A stretch of DNA of 23,687 nt from an uncultured Eubacteriales bacterium (GCA_934444895.1 CAKSDA010000011.1:1-23687), one strand, 5' to 3'; numbered from the stretch's first letter, positions 1-7,388 are shown. Notes: generated from the letters alone by a model not told the origin. Numbers and translations: made by a program.

Positions 1-1
1 C

Positions 2-262
2 AAATGCATGGCGGTTGAATGGGCAAAAAGAGGAATAAGAGTTAATGCAATAGCCCCGGGATTTATGAGAACTCCCCTTACTGAAAAAAGACTCAGCACA
101 CCGAATGATCCGGCTGTAAAAAAATGGATCGATGGTACCCCAATGGACAGAATAGGCAATCCTGAGGACCTTGTAGGTCTTGCATTATATCTGGCAGGAG
201 ACGCTTCTTCATTTACCACCGGAACCGTTATTTCGGTTGACGGCGGATATACCTGTCTGTAA
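2..262 (+). CDS. SDR family oxidoreductase, C-terminal part (5' end outside window)
   Basis: Partial gene: the reading frame is open from base 2 and only the last 86 residues are present. The GIRVNAIAPG motif followed by a Met-Arg-Thr-Pro segment, and the C-terminal TGTVISVDGGY motif, are typical of classical short-chain dehydrogenases/reductases, which reduce or oxidise alcohols and ketones with NAD(P)H. The Rossmann glycine motif and catalytic Ser-Tyr-Lys lie upstream of the window, so cofactor and substrate cannot be judged. FabG-like or sugar/polyol dehydrogenase roles are both possible. The stop is 19 bases before the next gene on the same strand, which suggests co-transcription with the transducer-like protein. 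Family call is secure; specific function is not. Confidence 0.85.
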   Translation, partial: KCMAVEWAKRGIRVNAIAPGFMRTPLTEKRLSTPNDPAVKKWIDGTPMDRIGNPEDLVGLALYLAGDASSFTTGTVISVDGGYTCL

Positions 263-281
263 TTTTTTGGAGGGAATAAAA

Positions 282-638
282 ATGTCCGGAAAGAAAGAAT
301 GGTTTATTGCTGACGGTTTTATGAGCAGTACAAAAAATGACCAATATGTGAGTCATGAGGCAGTGTGTGTTCTTAATACAAATAATGAGCGCGCTGAAAT
401 CAGAATAACCGTGTTTTTTGAAGACAGCGCTCCTATAAAAGACTTTACTGCCATTTGCGATCCTGAAAGAACAAATCACATAAGGCTTGATAAGATTAAA
501 AATGCAGAGGGAAAATGCATACCGAAAGATACGCCGTATGCGCTTTTAATTGAAAGCAGTGTTCCGGTAATATGCCAGCATAGCAGAATGGATGTTTCAA
601 ATAAGCACTTAACCCTTATGACTACAATGGCATATTAA
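282..638 (+). CDS. Sensory rhodopsin transducer (ASRT) family protein
   Basis: A 118-residue protein that aligns by eye along its whole length with Anabaena sensory rhodopsin transducer. Matching blocks include an Ala-(Asp/Glu)-Gly-Phe/Tyr start, SHE-x-VC-(V/I)-LN near residues 25-32, a TxHIRxxx segment near 66, PxDTPYA near 84 and VPVICQHSRMD near 97-107, ending in TxAY. The ATG at 282 has a GGAGGG ribosome binding site at 269-274 with 7 bases of spacing. The open frame runs further upstream, but only by overlapping the SDR gene. No rhodopsin gene is visible. Published analysis of this family (de Souza, Iyer and Aravind) proposed that it is a soluble small-molecule, possibly sugar-related, binding domain. 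With an SDR upstream, a carbohydrate-related role is an inference. Family call is strong; function is open. Confidence 0.85.
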   Translation: MSGKKEWFIADGFMSSTKNDQYVSHEAVCVLNTNNERAEIRITVFFEDSAPIKDFTAICDPERTNHIRLDKIKNAEGKCIPKDTPYALLIESSVPVICQHSRMDVSNKHLTLMTTMAY

Positions 639-691
639 TATAAAAGCATTTAATGCAAAAGCTGTTAAAGTAAAGTTTATTTAAAAGCTTA

Positions 692-746
692 AAAAAGCCT
701 AAAAAGGGTAGACCATAAATTGTCCTGCCCTTTTTAGGCTTTTTAT
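692..746. terminator. Bidirectional terminator between ASRT-like gene and feoB
   Basis: Inverted repeat with arms GCCTAAAAAGGG (697-708) and its complement at 727-738. It extends by a few pairs towards a loop of about 13 bases, is preceded by an A tract and followed by TTTTT (740-744). The A tract on one side and T tract on the other allow it to end both the + strand SDR/ASRT unit and the - strand feoAB operon. Confidence 0.8.
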
Positions 747-789
747 ATATTATATCCATATGGTTTTTGATGATTAAGAACCTAAACAA

Positions 790-2952
790 TTAAAAAATGC
801 AGGTAGCAAAAAAATTTGTTATCATGCAAATTAAAATTCCGGTCAAAGTGGGAATTACGGCCGCCAAAACAGTCCATTTTAAACTGCCTGTTTCTTTTTT
901 TATTGTAAGCAGGGTTGTTGAACACGGCCAGTGCATAAGTGAAAAAATAATGGTATTAAGCGCTGTTATTAAGGTCCATCCATTGTTTAAAAACAACTCC
1001 CGTATTTGCATAATGTCTCCCGTTTCGGTTAAACAACCCTTCGCAGTATACGCCATTATCGCAATGGGAATTACTATTTCATTAGCCGGAAAGCCTAAAA
1101 TAAAAGCCATGAGAAGAATGCCGTCAAGCCCCATCAGTTTAGCAAACGGATCAAGAAAGTTCGCACAAATATTTAAAATGCTAAGATTGCCTATTTTTAC
1201 ATTTGCTAAAATCCATATAATAAGTCCTGCGGGCGCTGCAACGGCTACTGCCCTTCCCAGAACAAATACGGTTCTGTCAAAAATTGATCTTACAATAACC
1301 TTTGAGAACTGAGGCGTTCTGTATGGTGGGAGTTCAAGCGTAAAGGATGATGGTATACCTTTAAGTATGGTTTTTGATAAAAGTTTTGTTATTAGAAATG
1401 TTGCGAGAATTCCCATAACTATTACTGCGGTTAACAAGACTGCGGAAAGTAAATTTGAAACCGCTCCGGAAGCGGCTCCCACAAAGAACATGCTTATAAT
1501 TGTTATAATTGTAGGGAACCTTCCATTGCATGGAACAAAGTTATTTGTTAGAATTGCCAAAAGCCGCTCTCTGGGAGAATCTATAATGCGGCACCCAACA
1601 ATTCCGGCAGCATTGCATCCAAACCCCATGCACATGGTAAGAGCTTGTTTGCCGCACGCGCAGCATTTTTTAAAAGGTTTATCCAGATTATATGCAATTC
1701 TCGGAAGATATCCTGAATCCTCAAGCAGGGTGAAAAGCGGGAAAAATATTGCCATCGGCGGAAGCATAACCGATACAACCCATGCCAAGACTCTATAAAC
1801 ACCAAGCACCAATGCTCCGTGCAGCCACGAAGGAGCGCCTAAAAAGTTGAACAGAGATGTAAGCTGATCCTGAATATAAAAGAGTCCTTGTGATAATAAT
1901 TTTGAAGGGTAGTTGGCCCCTGTAATAGTTAACCAAAAAATGAACGCCAAAAAACATATCATTATAGGATAACCGGTAAGTCTGCCGGTTAGTATTTTAT
2001 CGGTCCGTCTGTCAAAATTGCTGTATTTGCTTTTTTTGTATTCAACGGCGCCGCTGCATATTTTTTCTGCGGATTTTACAATAGTTGAAACGATTATATC
2101 TTTGAATTTATTTGCATCAATATTGTTTTGACTCAGCAAATTTTGCGCTTTTGATAAGATTTCTTCATACTCGTCACTCAGTGAATCATTGTATGAAGAA
2201 TCGTCTTTAAAATATGTACTTACATTTTCCAAAAGTTTTTTATCGTTTTCAAGAATTTTTAAACTCAGCCATCTGCTGTTTAAATCTTTAGGGAGTCTGT
2301 TTTGCAGAGAGTTTTCAATTTCGCTTATTGCTTTTTCAATAACCGCAGGATATTTTATTTTGTACATTTCATCAGATAGGTTGCCCTTTATTGCTAATGT
2401 TTTATCAATAAGAGCAATAAGTTCGGAAAGATCATGTTTTTTGCGCGCCACAATACCTATAACCGGGATTTTAAGCCTTTTTGACAGTAAATCCAGATTT
2501 ATGCTTATATGCTTTTTTTCGGCTTCATCCATTAAATTTACGCACATAATAACATTATCTGAGATTTCCATTGTCTGCAAAACAAGATTTAAATTTCGTT
2601 CAAGACAAACGGCGTCACAAACAACAACAACTGCATCCGGTTTTCCGAAACATATAAAGTCTCTCGCAACCTCTTCTTCTGCTGAATGTGCAATTAGTGA
2701 GTATGTTCCGGGAAGATCGACCATAACAAGAGAACTGTTTTTTGCTTTGCAGTATCCTATAGCGCTTGAAACGGTTTTCCCCGGCCAGTTTCCGGTATGT
2801 TGATTCATTCCCGTAAGACCGTTAAAAACAGTGCTTTTGCCTACATTGGGATTTCCGGCAAGAGCAATAATTTTGTCATTTGGGCATTTCTTTTTTACAG
2901 AAATACCGGAATCGATAGCATTAATTCCAACTGAACTGTTAGTAAGACCCAT
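790..2952 (-). CDS. feoB: Ferrous iron transport protein B
   Basis: FeoB is the membrane GTPase-permease for Fe2+ uptake in anaerobes. The 720-residue product has the N-terminal G domain with G1 GNPNVGKS at residues 33-40, the GNWPGKTV switch, G3 DLPG at 79-82 and G4 NLMD at 139-142. A helical linker follows, then a C-terminal multi-pass region with Gate-type blocks (LEDSGYLPR, GFGCNAAG, TNNFVPCNGRFP). The cysteine motif reads PCNGRFP rather than the proteobacterial PCGARLP; I take this as the clostridial FeoB variant. The ATG at 2952 is chosen because it lies 1 base after the feoA stop and has AAAGGAG at 2964-2970. A longer in-frame start at 3015 would overlap feoA and add 21 atypical residues. 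It is the second gene of a feoAB operon. Confidence 0.95.
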   Translation of the reverse strand: MGLTNSSVGINAIDSGISVKKKCPNDKIIALAGNPNVGKSTVFNGLTGMNQHTGNWPGKTVSSAIGYCKAKNSSLVMVDLPGTYSLIAHSAEEEVARDFICFGKPDAVVVVCDAVCLERNLNLVLQTMEISDNVIMCVNLMDEAEKKHISINLDLLSKRLKIPVIGIVARKKHDLSELIALIDKTLAIKGNLSDEMYKIKYPAVIEKAISEIENSLQNRLPKDLNSRWLSLKILENDKKLLENVSTYFKDDSSYNDSLSDEYEEILSKAQNLLSQNNIDANKFKDIIVSTIVKSAEKICSGAVEYKKSKYSNFDRRTDKILTGRLTGYPIMICFLAFIFWLTITGANYPSKLLSQGLFYIQDQLTSLFNFLGAPSWLHGALVLGVYRVLAWVVSVMLPPMAIFFPLFTLLEDSGYLPRIAYNLDKPFKKCCACGKQALTMCMGFGCNAAGIVGCRIIDSPRERLLAILTNNFVPCNGRFPTIITIISMFFVGAASGAVSNLLSAVLLTAVIVMGILATFLITKLLSKTILKGIPSSFTLELPPYRTPQFSKVIVRSIFDRTVFVLGRAVAVAAPAGLIIWILANVKIGNLSILNICANFLDPFAKLMGLDGILLMAFILGFPANEIVIPIAIMAYTAKGCLTETGDIMQIRELFLNNGWTLITALNTIIFSLMHWPCSTTLLTIKKETGSLKWTVLAAVIPTLTGILICMITNFFATCIF

Positions 2953-2953
2953 T

Positions 2954-3202
2954 TCACATCGGCTCCTTTTTTCTGGAAATAAGAATATTACTGCAGTCTT
3001 CAGAACGCAGTGCAATGACGGCTCCTCTTATTAAAAAAGCTGTCGGATCACCGCAGGGACTTTTGCCCAGACATTCAATGTCGGTATTGCTTATAAGACC
3101 AATATCAAGAAGTCTTCTTCGCATATTTCCGGTAGTTTTAAGTGAGCTTACAACAGCTCTTTCGCCCGGTTTTAATTCATTTAGCGTAGTATGTATCTTC
3201 AT
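2954..3202 (-). CDS. feoA: Ferrous iron transport protein A
   Basis: FeoA is a small cytosolic SH3-like protein that works with FeoB in Fe2+ uptake. The 82-residue product shows the family pattern: Leu-x-x-Leu-Lys-Pro-Gly-Glu near residues 7-14, a Met-x-Arg-Arg-Leu-Leu-Asp-Ile-Gly-Leu block at 27-36, and a C-terminal strand with AxxxRGAVIALR. The ATG at 3202 is preceded on the - strand by TAGGAG (3215-3220), about 12 bases away, slightly longer than usual. Its stop is 1 base from the feoB start, so the two genes should be translationally coupled. A promoter-like sequence lies at 3249-3277. Confidence 0.93.
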   Translation of the reverse strand: MKIHTTLNELKPGERAVVSSLKTTGNMRRRLLDIGLISNTDIECLGKSPCGDPTAFLIRGAVIALRSEDCSNILISRKKEPM

Positions 3203-3248
3203 ATTATTTATATTCTCCTAGTTTGCCTAAAATAAGGTTATATATTCT

Positions 3249-3277
3249 ATACTATGCGGTAATGTTTTTAGTGTGAA
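3249..3277 (-). promoter_or_regulatory. Candidate promoter of feoAB
   Basis: On the - strand TTCACA (3272-3277) is followed after 17 bases by TAGTAT (3249-3254), with 5/6 and 4/6 matches to the sigma-A consensus. It lies between the upstream hairpin at 3285-3316 and the feoA ribosome binding site, where a promoter is needed. Confidence 0.45.
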
Positions 3278-3284
3278 AATTCAA

Positions 3285-3316
3285 AAGAGCCTTTGAACTG
3301 CAGTTCAAAGGCTCTT
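3285..3316 (-). terminator. Perfect 32-base palindrome, probable degV terminator
   Basis: The left arm AAGAGCCTTTGAACTG is followed directly by its exact reverse complement, so RNA can form a 14-pair stem with a TGCA loop. On the - strand it is followed by TTTGAATTTT, a weak T tract. It lies about 105 bases downstream of the degV stop and just upstream of the feo promoter. Termination of degV is the simplest reading; an operator role is possible because the DNA symmetry is complete. Confidence 0.6.
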
Positions 3317-3420
3317 AAAATAATATATGTTTATGTTTTTATACCCGTTAGATATGAATTTTAAACGCAATAGGCATAATCGTTTTTTATTTTGCTTTTA
3401 TATTTTTTGCTTTTTTGTAT

Positions 3421-4311
3421 TTATTTTTCTCTTTCATCACCAATAAAGAATACCGCAACTGTTCCGGGTCCGCAGTGCGAGGCAATAATTGTTCCTATAT
3501 TATAAATTTCAATTTTATCCTTTAAATTCTTAAATTCATTTAAAATTGCCTGTTTTGTTGCAACAGCATCCTCAAGACAGTTTGAATGGCTTATATAGCA
3601 CTTTCCGTTATAATTTTTTCCGTTTTCTGCGTGCTTAATCATTTCATTTACAGTGGTTTTTATTGCGTTTTTCTTTCCGCGCGCTTTATCATAAGAAATA
3701 ATTCTGCCTTCATAATTAAGGTGCATTATAGGGCATATTCCAAGCACGGTGGCAATAGCTGCGGTGGGTCCGGATACACGGCCGCTGCGTTTGAAAAATC
3801 GTATGTCGGTTGAAAAGAATTGATGATGTATTTTTCTGCGGTTTTTGTTAACAAGATCTATTACCTCATCCATTGAAGCGCCGCTGTCCTTTAAATCGGC
3901 CGCCATATCAACCAAAATTCCGTAACCTGAACAGCTGCAAAATGAATCAATAACTTCTAAACGCCTGTTTGGAAATTCTTTCTTAAGGTTGTCTACCGCT
4001 TCCAATGCGTTTTTAACCGATGGAGTCATTCCTGAACCGAAGGCAATGTGTAAAACATCGCCCTTTTCTAAAAGATCTCTAAAGTATTCTTCGTAACGAT
4101 ATGTGTTAATTTGAGAGGTAGACGGCATTTTCCCGCTTGATAAAAGGCTGTAAAATCTTGAAAGGGCAGTAGGGTCTTTACCCATATCGTCCGGGTATTC
4201 TTTTCCGTCAACGGTGTATGTGTAAAACAAAACCGGTATATCGCGGCCTGATATATAAGAATATGGCATATCGACAGTTGATTCGCAGGAAAGTATAAAG
4301 TTGTTGTTCAT
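3421..4311 (-). CDS. DegV family protein (FakB-type fatty-acid-binding)
   Basis: DegV/FakB proteins bind a fatty acid and present it to the kinase FakA, feeding exogenous fatty acids into phospholipid synthesis. The 296-residue product has normal family length. It shows an N-terminal Asp/Ser-Thr-Val-Asp strand (residues 11-14), the conserved STSQ at 64-67, a RRSG-like KRSGRVSG loop near 177-184, and the C-terminal HxGPG block at 279-283 that lines the ligand pocket. The ATG at 4311 has AAGGGTGAT on the - strand just upstream. No fakA is in the window, so the partner must be encoded elsewhere. A good promoter sits at 4429-4456, giving a leader of about 110 bases that contains a tandem repeat. 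Family call is firm; ligand specificity is unknown. Confidence 0.93.
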   Translation of the reverse strand: MNNNFILSCESTVDMPYSYISGRDIPVLFYTYTVDGKEYPDDMGKDPTALSRFYSLLSSGKMPSTSQINTYRYEEYFRDLLEKGDVLHIAFGSGMTPSVKNALEAVDNLKKEFPNRRLEVIDSFCSCSGYGILVDMAADLKDSGASMDEVIDLVNKNRRKIHHQFFSTDIRFFKRSGRVSGPTAAIATVLGICPIMHLNYEGRIISYDKARGKKNAIKTTVNEMIKHAENGKNYNGKCYISHSNCLEDAVATKQAILNEFKNLKDKIEIYNIGTIIASHCGPGTVAVFFIGDEREK

Positions 4312-4354
4312 ATAAAATCACCCTTATAAAATATTGTAAATGTAAAAATTGATT

Positions 4355-4384
4355 TTTAATTTATCGGTCTTTAGTTTATCGGTC
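4355..4384. repeat. 15-base tandem repeat in degV leader
   Basis: Two adjacent units, TTTAATTTATCGGTC (4355-4369) and TTTAGTTTATCGGTC (4370-4384), differ at one position. They lie in the predicted 5' untranslated leader of degV. They could be a regulator binding pair or a slippage product. Confidence 0.7.
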
Positions 4385-4428
4385 ATTTGATGTTTTTAAC
4401 ATTCGCCGATTTTTGACCACAGAAACAT

Positions 4429-4456
4429 TTTATAGCATGTTTTTTAAGAAAATCAA
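4429..4456 (-). promoter_or_regulatory. Promoter of degV
   Basis: On the - strand TTGATT (4451-4456), a 16-base spacer, then TATAAA (4429-4434). The TGC just before the -10 gives an extended -10 element. The match to sigma-A consensus is good and the position is sensible for degV. Confidence 0.65.
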
Positions 4457-4480
4457 TCTACTAATGAGAAATGCGGCTCT

Positions 4481-4512
4481 ATTTTAAATTTAACGGCGGT
4501 AGAATTTAAAAT
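4481..4512. repeat. AT-rich 10-base inverted repeat
   Basis: ATTTTAAATT (4481-4490) and its exact complement AATTTAAAAT (4503-4512) are separated by 12 bases that contain GGTAGA, a half site of the neighbouring dyad. It lies between the two divergent promoters. AT composition makes chance occurrence more likely than for the dyad at 4517. Confidence 0.45.
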
Positions 4513-4516
4513 TATG

Positions 4517-4537
4517 TTCTCTACCAACGGTAGAGAA
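4517..4537. promoter_or_regulatory. Operator-like dyad upstream of XRE promoter
   Basis: Arms TTCTCTACC and GGTAGAGAA are perfect complements around a 3-base AAC centre. The dyad ends 25 bases before the XRE -35 box. No T tract follows, so a terminator is unlikely; a 21-base symmetric site suits a dimeric regulator. Confidence 0.5.
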
Positions 4538-4562
4538 TGGCTGAATTAAGGGATTTAATGTA

Positions 4563-4591
4563 TTGATTTTTGATATAAAATATGTTATAAT
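4563..4591 (+). promoter_or_regulatory. Promoter of the XRE-membrane regulator
   Basis: TTGATT (4563-4568), a 17-base spacer and a consensus TATAAT (4586-4591) with TGT immediately before it (extended -10). Predicted start near 4598. Confidence 0.8.
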
Positions 4592-4616
4592 TTACAAAAC
4601 AAATTGGTTTTGTAAA
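4591..4616. promoter_or_regulatory. Dyad over the XRE transcription start, likely operator
   Basis: TTTACAAAAC (4591-4600) and its perfect complement GTTTTGTAAA (4607-4616) around a 6-base centre. The dyad begins at the last base of the -10 and covers the predicted start site, the classic place for repression. The XRE protein itself is the obvious candidate to bind it. Confidence 0.6.
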
Positions 4617-4683
4617 CGGTTTGATTTTGGTTTATTATTTTTACATTGCCGATATAAAACAGTAGTGTTGGGAGTGAAGCCTT

Positions 4684-5283
4684 TTGGAGGAATTACGATA
4701 TATTATTGCTAAAAATATAACCAAATTACGCATAGCAAACAAATTAACCCAGATTGATCTTGCCGAAAAGCTGAATTATTCTGACAAGGCAGTGTCAAAA
4801 TGGGAAAGGGGAGAATCCCTTCCGGATATAATTGTTTTAAAGCAAATTGCCGATATATTCGGCGTTTCGCTTGATTTTCTGGTTGATAAATCTTCCAAAC
4901 CTGATAAAGAAAACAAGGTGGTTTTAAGGGGAATAAAAAATCACGGTTTCATAACCGGAATGTCAATTCTCCTTGTGTGGTTAATTGCAACTTTTTTATT
5001 TGTTGTAATTCAGCTTTCGTATAAAGAAACCTCTCTCAATTGGCTGAGTTTTGTATATGCGGTTCCCATTTCTATGATAGTATGGCTGGTTTTTAATTCA
5101 ATTTGGTTTAATACCCGCCGAAATTACATAATAATTTCGCTTTTAATGTGGACGGTTCTTGCTACTTTGTTTATAACATTTTTGATGTTTGACAGAAATA
5201 TATGGCTTATATTTCTTCTCGGAATACCCGGTCAGTTTATTATTTTTATGTGGTCAAAACTCAAATATCATTCGGAAAAGTAA
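4684..5283 (+). CDS. XRE-type HTH regulator with four membrane helices
   Basis: A 199-residue protein with a Cro/CI-type helix-turn-helix at about residues 5-60 (blocks KLRIANKLTQIDLAEKL and the recognition region SDKAVSKWERGESLPDI). A charged linker follows, then four hydrophobic segments at about 80-102, 112-133, 141-162 and 167-185. It is therefore predicted to be a membrane-tethered DNA-binding protein. Such fusions are common in Firmicutes but their signals are mostly unknown. The TTG start at 4684 is well supported: an in-frame TGA lies at 4675-4677 and GGGAG at 4670-4674 is 9 bases upstream. Autoregulation through the dyad at 4591-4616 is inferred. It has its own terminator and no co-transcribed target gene. 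Confidence 0.88.
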   Translation: MEELRYIIAKNITKLRIANKLTQIDLAEKLNYSDKAVSKWERGESLPDIIVLKQIADIFGVSLDFLVDKSSKPDKENKVVLRGIKNHGFITGMSILLVWLIATFLFVVIQLSYKETSLNWLSFVYAVPISMIVWLVFNSIWFNTRRNYIIISLLMWTVLATLFITFLMFDRNIWLIFLLGIPGQFIIFMWSKLKYHSEK

Positions 5284-5301
5284 TTTTTAAATTAATTTTT
5301 T

Positions 5302-5331
5302 CTGCCGTAATTCCGATTTACGGCAGTTTTT
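5302..5331 (+). terminator. Terminator of the XRE gene
   Basis: Stem CTGCCGTAA (5302-5310) with TTACGGCAG (5318-5326), 7-base loop, then TTTTT at 5327-5331. Nine pairs, standard intrinsic terminator 18 bases after the stop codon. Confidence 0.9.
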
Positions 5332-5340
5332 GCATTTTTA

Positions 5341-5368
5341 TTGAAATAATAATTTTATATGTTAAAAT
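5341..5368 (+). promoter_or_regulatory. Promoter of uvrB
   Basis: TTGAAA (5341-5346), 16-base spacer, TAAAAT (5363-5368) with TGT directly upstream (extended -10). It lies right after the XRE terminator. I see no Firmicutes LexA box (CGAAC-N4-GTTCG) over it. Confidence 0.6.
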
Positions 5369-5411
5369 ATAAGAGGTATATTTTTTTGCATTTTAAGGAG
5401 AACATAGGTAT

Positions 5412-7388
5412 ATGGATCATTTTGTTCTGCATTCAAAATTTAAACCCACCGGTGATCAGCCGGAGGCGATTGAAAAATTAACACAAGGTATAAAAAACGG
5501 TCTGAAAGAACAGGTTTTGCAGGGAGTTACAGGTTCGGGAAAAACATTTACAATGGCTAATATCATTAAAAATGTTAACAAACCCACGCTTGTTTTATCA
5601 CATAATAAAACTCTGGCTGCTCAGCTTTGCTCCGAATTCCGCGAGTTTTTCCCTGAAAACGCAGTTGAATATTTTGTTTCTTATTACGATTATTATCAAC
5701 CTGAAGCATATATACCGGGAACCGATACCTATATTGAAAAGGATTCCGCCATTAATGATGAAATAGATAAACTTCGCCATTCCGCAACATGTTCATTGTC
5801 GGAAAGGCGGGATGTAATAATTGTTGCCAGCGTTTCCGGAATATATTCTTTGGGAAACCCTATCGACTATCATAATATGGTAATTTCTCTGAGAGTAGGC
5901 ATGCAAAAAGACAGGGACGAGCTTTTGCATAAACTGGTGGATCTTCAATACGAGCGAAATGATGTAAATTTTGTGCGAAATAAATTCAGAGTCAGGGGAG
6001 ATTCTGTTGAGGTATTTCCTGCATACTCCGGCGAATATGCGATAAGAATAGAGTTTTTCGGCGATGAGATTGACAGAATTTCAAAAATTAATCCTTTGAC
6101 AGGAGAGGTCAAGGAATCGCTTATCCATACGCCTATATATCCCGCTTCGCATTATATTGTTTCTCCGGACAGACTTTCCGATGCCCTTGACGAAATACGG
6201 GCAGAAATGGAAGAACGAGTAAAGTTTTTCACTGATAACGGGCAGCTTATTGAAGCTCAGCGTATAAGGCAAAGAACCGAGTATGATATAGAAATGTTAT
6301 CGGAAATCGGCACATGCAAGGGTGTTGAAAATTATTCAAGAGTTTTATCCGGGCGCCCGGCGGGCAGCACTCCCTTTACACTTTTGGATTATTTTCCGAA
6401 AGATTATTTGCTTTTGGTTGATGAATCGCATGTTATGATTCCGCAGATACGCGGCATGTACGGCGGTGACAGGGCCCGCAAAGAAAACCTGGTGAATTTC
6501 GGCTTCAGGCTTCCTTCCGCATATGATAACAGACCGCTGAATTTTGATGAATTTTACAGTAAGATCGGCACAACGATATATATATCGGCTACTCCAAATG
6601 AGTTTGAAAAAGAACATGCCTCGGCCATAGTAGAGCAGATAATACGCCCAACCGGACTGCTTGATCCGAAAATAATCGTTAAGCCGACCGAGGGCCAAAT
6701 TGACGATCTGGTTTCTGAAATTAACAAAAGGATTGAAAAGAAAGAACGGGTTTTGGTAACAACTCTTACTAAAAAAATGGCAGAGGATCTTTCGGAATAT
6801 TTGGATGATGTAGGCATTAAGGTTCGCTATATGCACCACGATGTTGACACCATGGAGCGCATGGAAATTATAAGAGACCTCCGGCTTGGCACTTTTGATG
6901 TTTTGGTTGGAATTAACCTGCTTCGTGAGGGGCTGGATTTGCCGGAAGTTTCTCTTGTTGCGATATTAGACGCAGATAAAGAGGGATTTTTGCGTTCCGA
7001 AACCTCTCTTATACAAACAATAGGCCGCGCAGCAAGAAATGCTGAAGGTATGGTTATTATGTATGCGGACAGTGTTACAAAATCTATGGAAACAGCCATA
7101 AAAGAAACCGAAAGGCGCCGCAGAATACAAAATGATTATAATATTGCTAACGGAATAGTTCCGACAACAATAAAAAAAGATGTGCGCGATGTTATTGAAA
7201 TGGCGGGGGCAGGGGCAAAAGATCTGAAGAACGATAAGGTTAAAAAGATGAGCAAAGCCGAAATCGATACTGCTATAAAGCATCTTACCGAACAGATGAA
7301 AGAGGCTTCAAAACTTTTGGAATTTGAACAGGCTGCCTTATTCAGGGATAAGATCAACGAGCTTAAAGCATTATATAAAAAGAAATAA
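5412..7388 (+). CDS. uvrB: Excinuclease ABC subunit B
   Basis: UvrB is the damage-verifying helicase-like subunit of nucleotide excision repair; it receives DNA from UvrA and recruits UvrC. The 658-residue length is typical. Visible features are PTGDQPEAI at 12-20, the Walker A GVTGSGKT at 38-45, the damage-probing beta-hairpin block YYDYYQPEAY at 91-100, the Walker B DESH, ISATP, the helicase motif region with VGINLLREGLDLPEVSLVAILDADKEGFLRS (split here only for description), the QTIGRAARN motif VI, and a C-terminal UVR coiled segment from about 620 that contacts UvrC. The ATG at 5412 has AAGGAG at 5395-5400. uvrA follows on the same strand after 112 bases; uvrC is not in the window. Confidence 0.98.
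   Translation: MDHFVLHSKFKPTGDQPEAIEKLTQGIKNGLKEQVLQGVTGSGKTFTMANIIKNVNKPTLVLSHNKTLAAQLCSEFREFFPENAVEYFVSYYDYYQPEAYIPGTDTYIEKDSAINDEIDKLRHSATCSLSERRDVIIVASVSGIYSLGNPIDYHNMVISLRVGMQKDRDELLHKLVDLQYERNDVNFVRNKFRVRGDSVEVFPAYSGEYAIRIEFFGDEIDRISKINPLTGEVKESLIHTPIYPASHYIVSPDRLSDALDEIRAEMEERVKFFTDNGQLIEAQRIRQRTEYDIEMLSEIGTCKGVENYSRVLSGRPAGSTPFTLLDYFPKDYLLLVDESHVMIPQIRGMYGGDRARKENLVNFGFRLPSAYDNRPLNFDEFYSKIGTTIYISATPNEFEKEHASAIVEQIIRPTGLLDPKIIVKPTEGQIDDLVSEINKRIEKKERVLVTTLTKKMAEDLSEYLDDVGIKVRYMHHDVDTMERMEIIRDLRLGTFDVLVGINLLREGLDLPEVSLVAILDADKEGFLRSETSLIQTIGRAARNAEGMVIMYADSVTKSMETAIKETERRRRIQNDYNIANGIVPTTIKKDVRDVIEMAGAGAKDLKNDKVKKMSKAEIDTAIKHLTEQMKEASKLLEFEQAALFRDKINELKALYKKK

Larger units (their letters stand above)
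4312..4683. other. 372-base divergent control region between degV and XRE gene
   Basis: This stretch has no gene. From left to right it holds the degV leader with a 15-base tandem repeat, the degV promoter (- strand), two dyads (4481-4512 and 4517-4537), the XRE promoter (+ strand), a dyad over the predicted XRE transcription start (4591-4616), and the XRE ribosome binding site GGGAG at 4670-4674. It is rich in symmetric elements compared with the other spacers in the window. Confidence 0.7.

Noticed and set aside
797..1798. Open frames on the + strand opposite feoB
   Set aside because: They lie fully antisense to well-conserved feoB codons, lack ribosome binding sites and encode nothing recognisable.
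2189..2803. 204-codon + strand open frame opposite the FeoB G domain
   Set aside because: Antisense shadow of feoB; low-complexity Ser/Ile-rich translation without motifs or a ribosome binding site.
5369..5411. Possible LexA (SOS) box before uvrB
   Set aside because: A GAAC is present at 5399-5402 but the matching GTTC half is missing, so no Firmicutes LexA site can be claimed.
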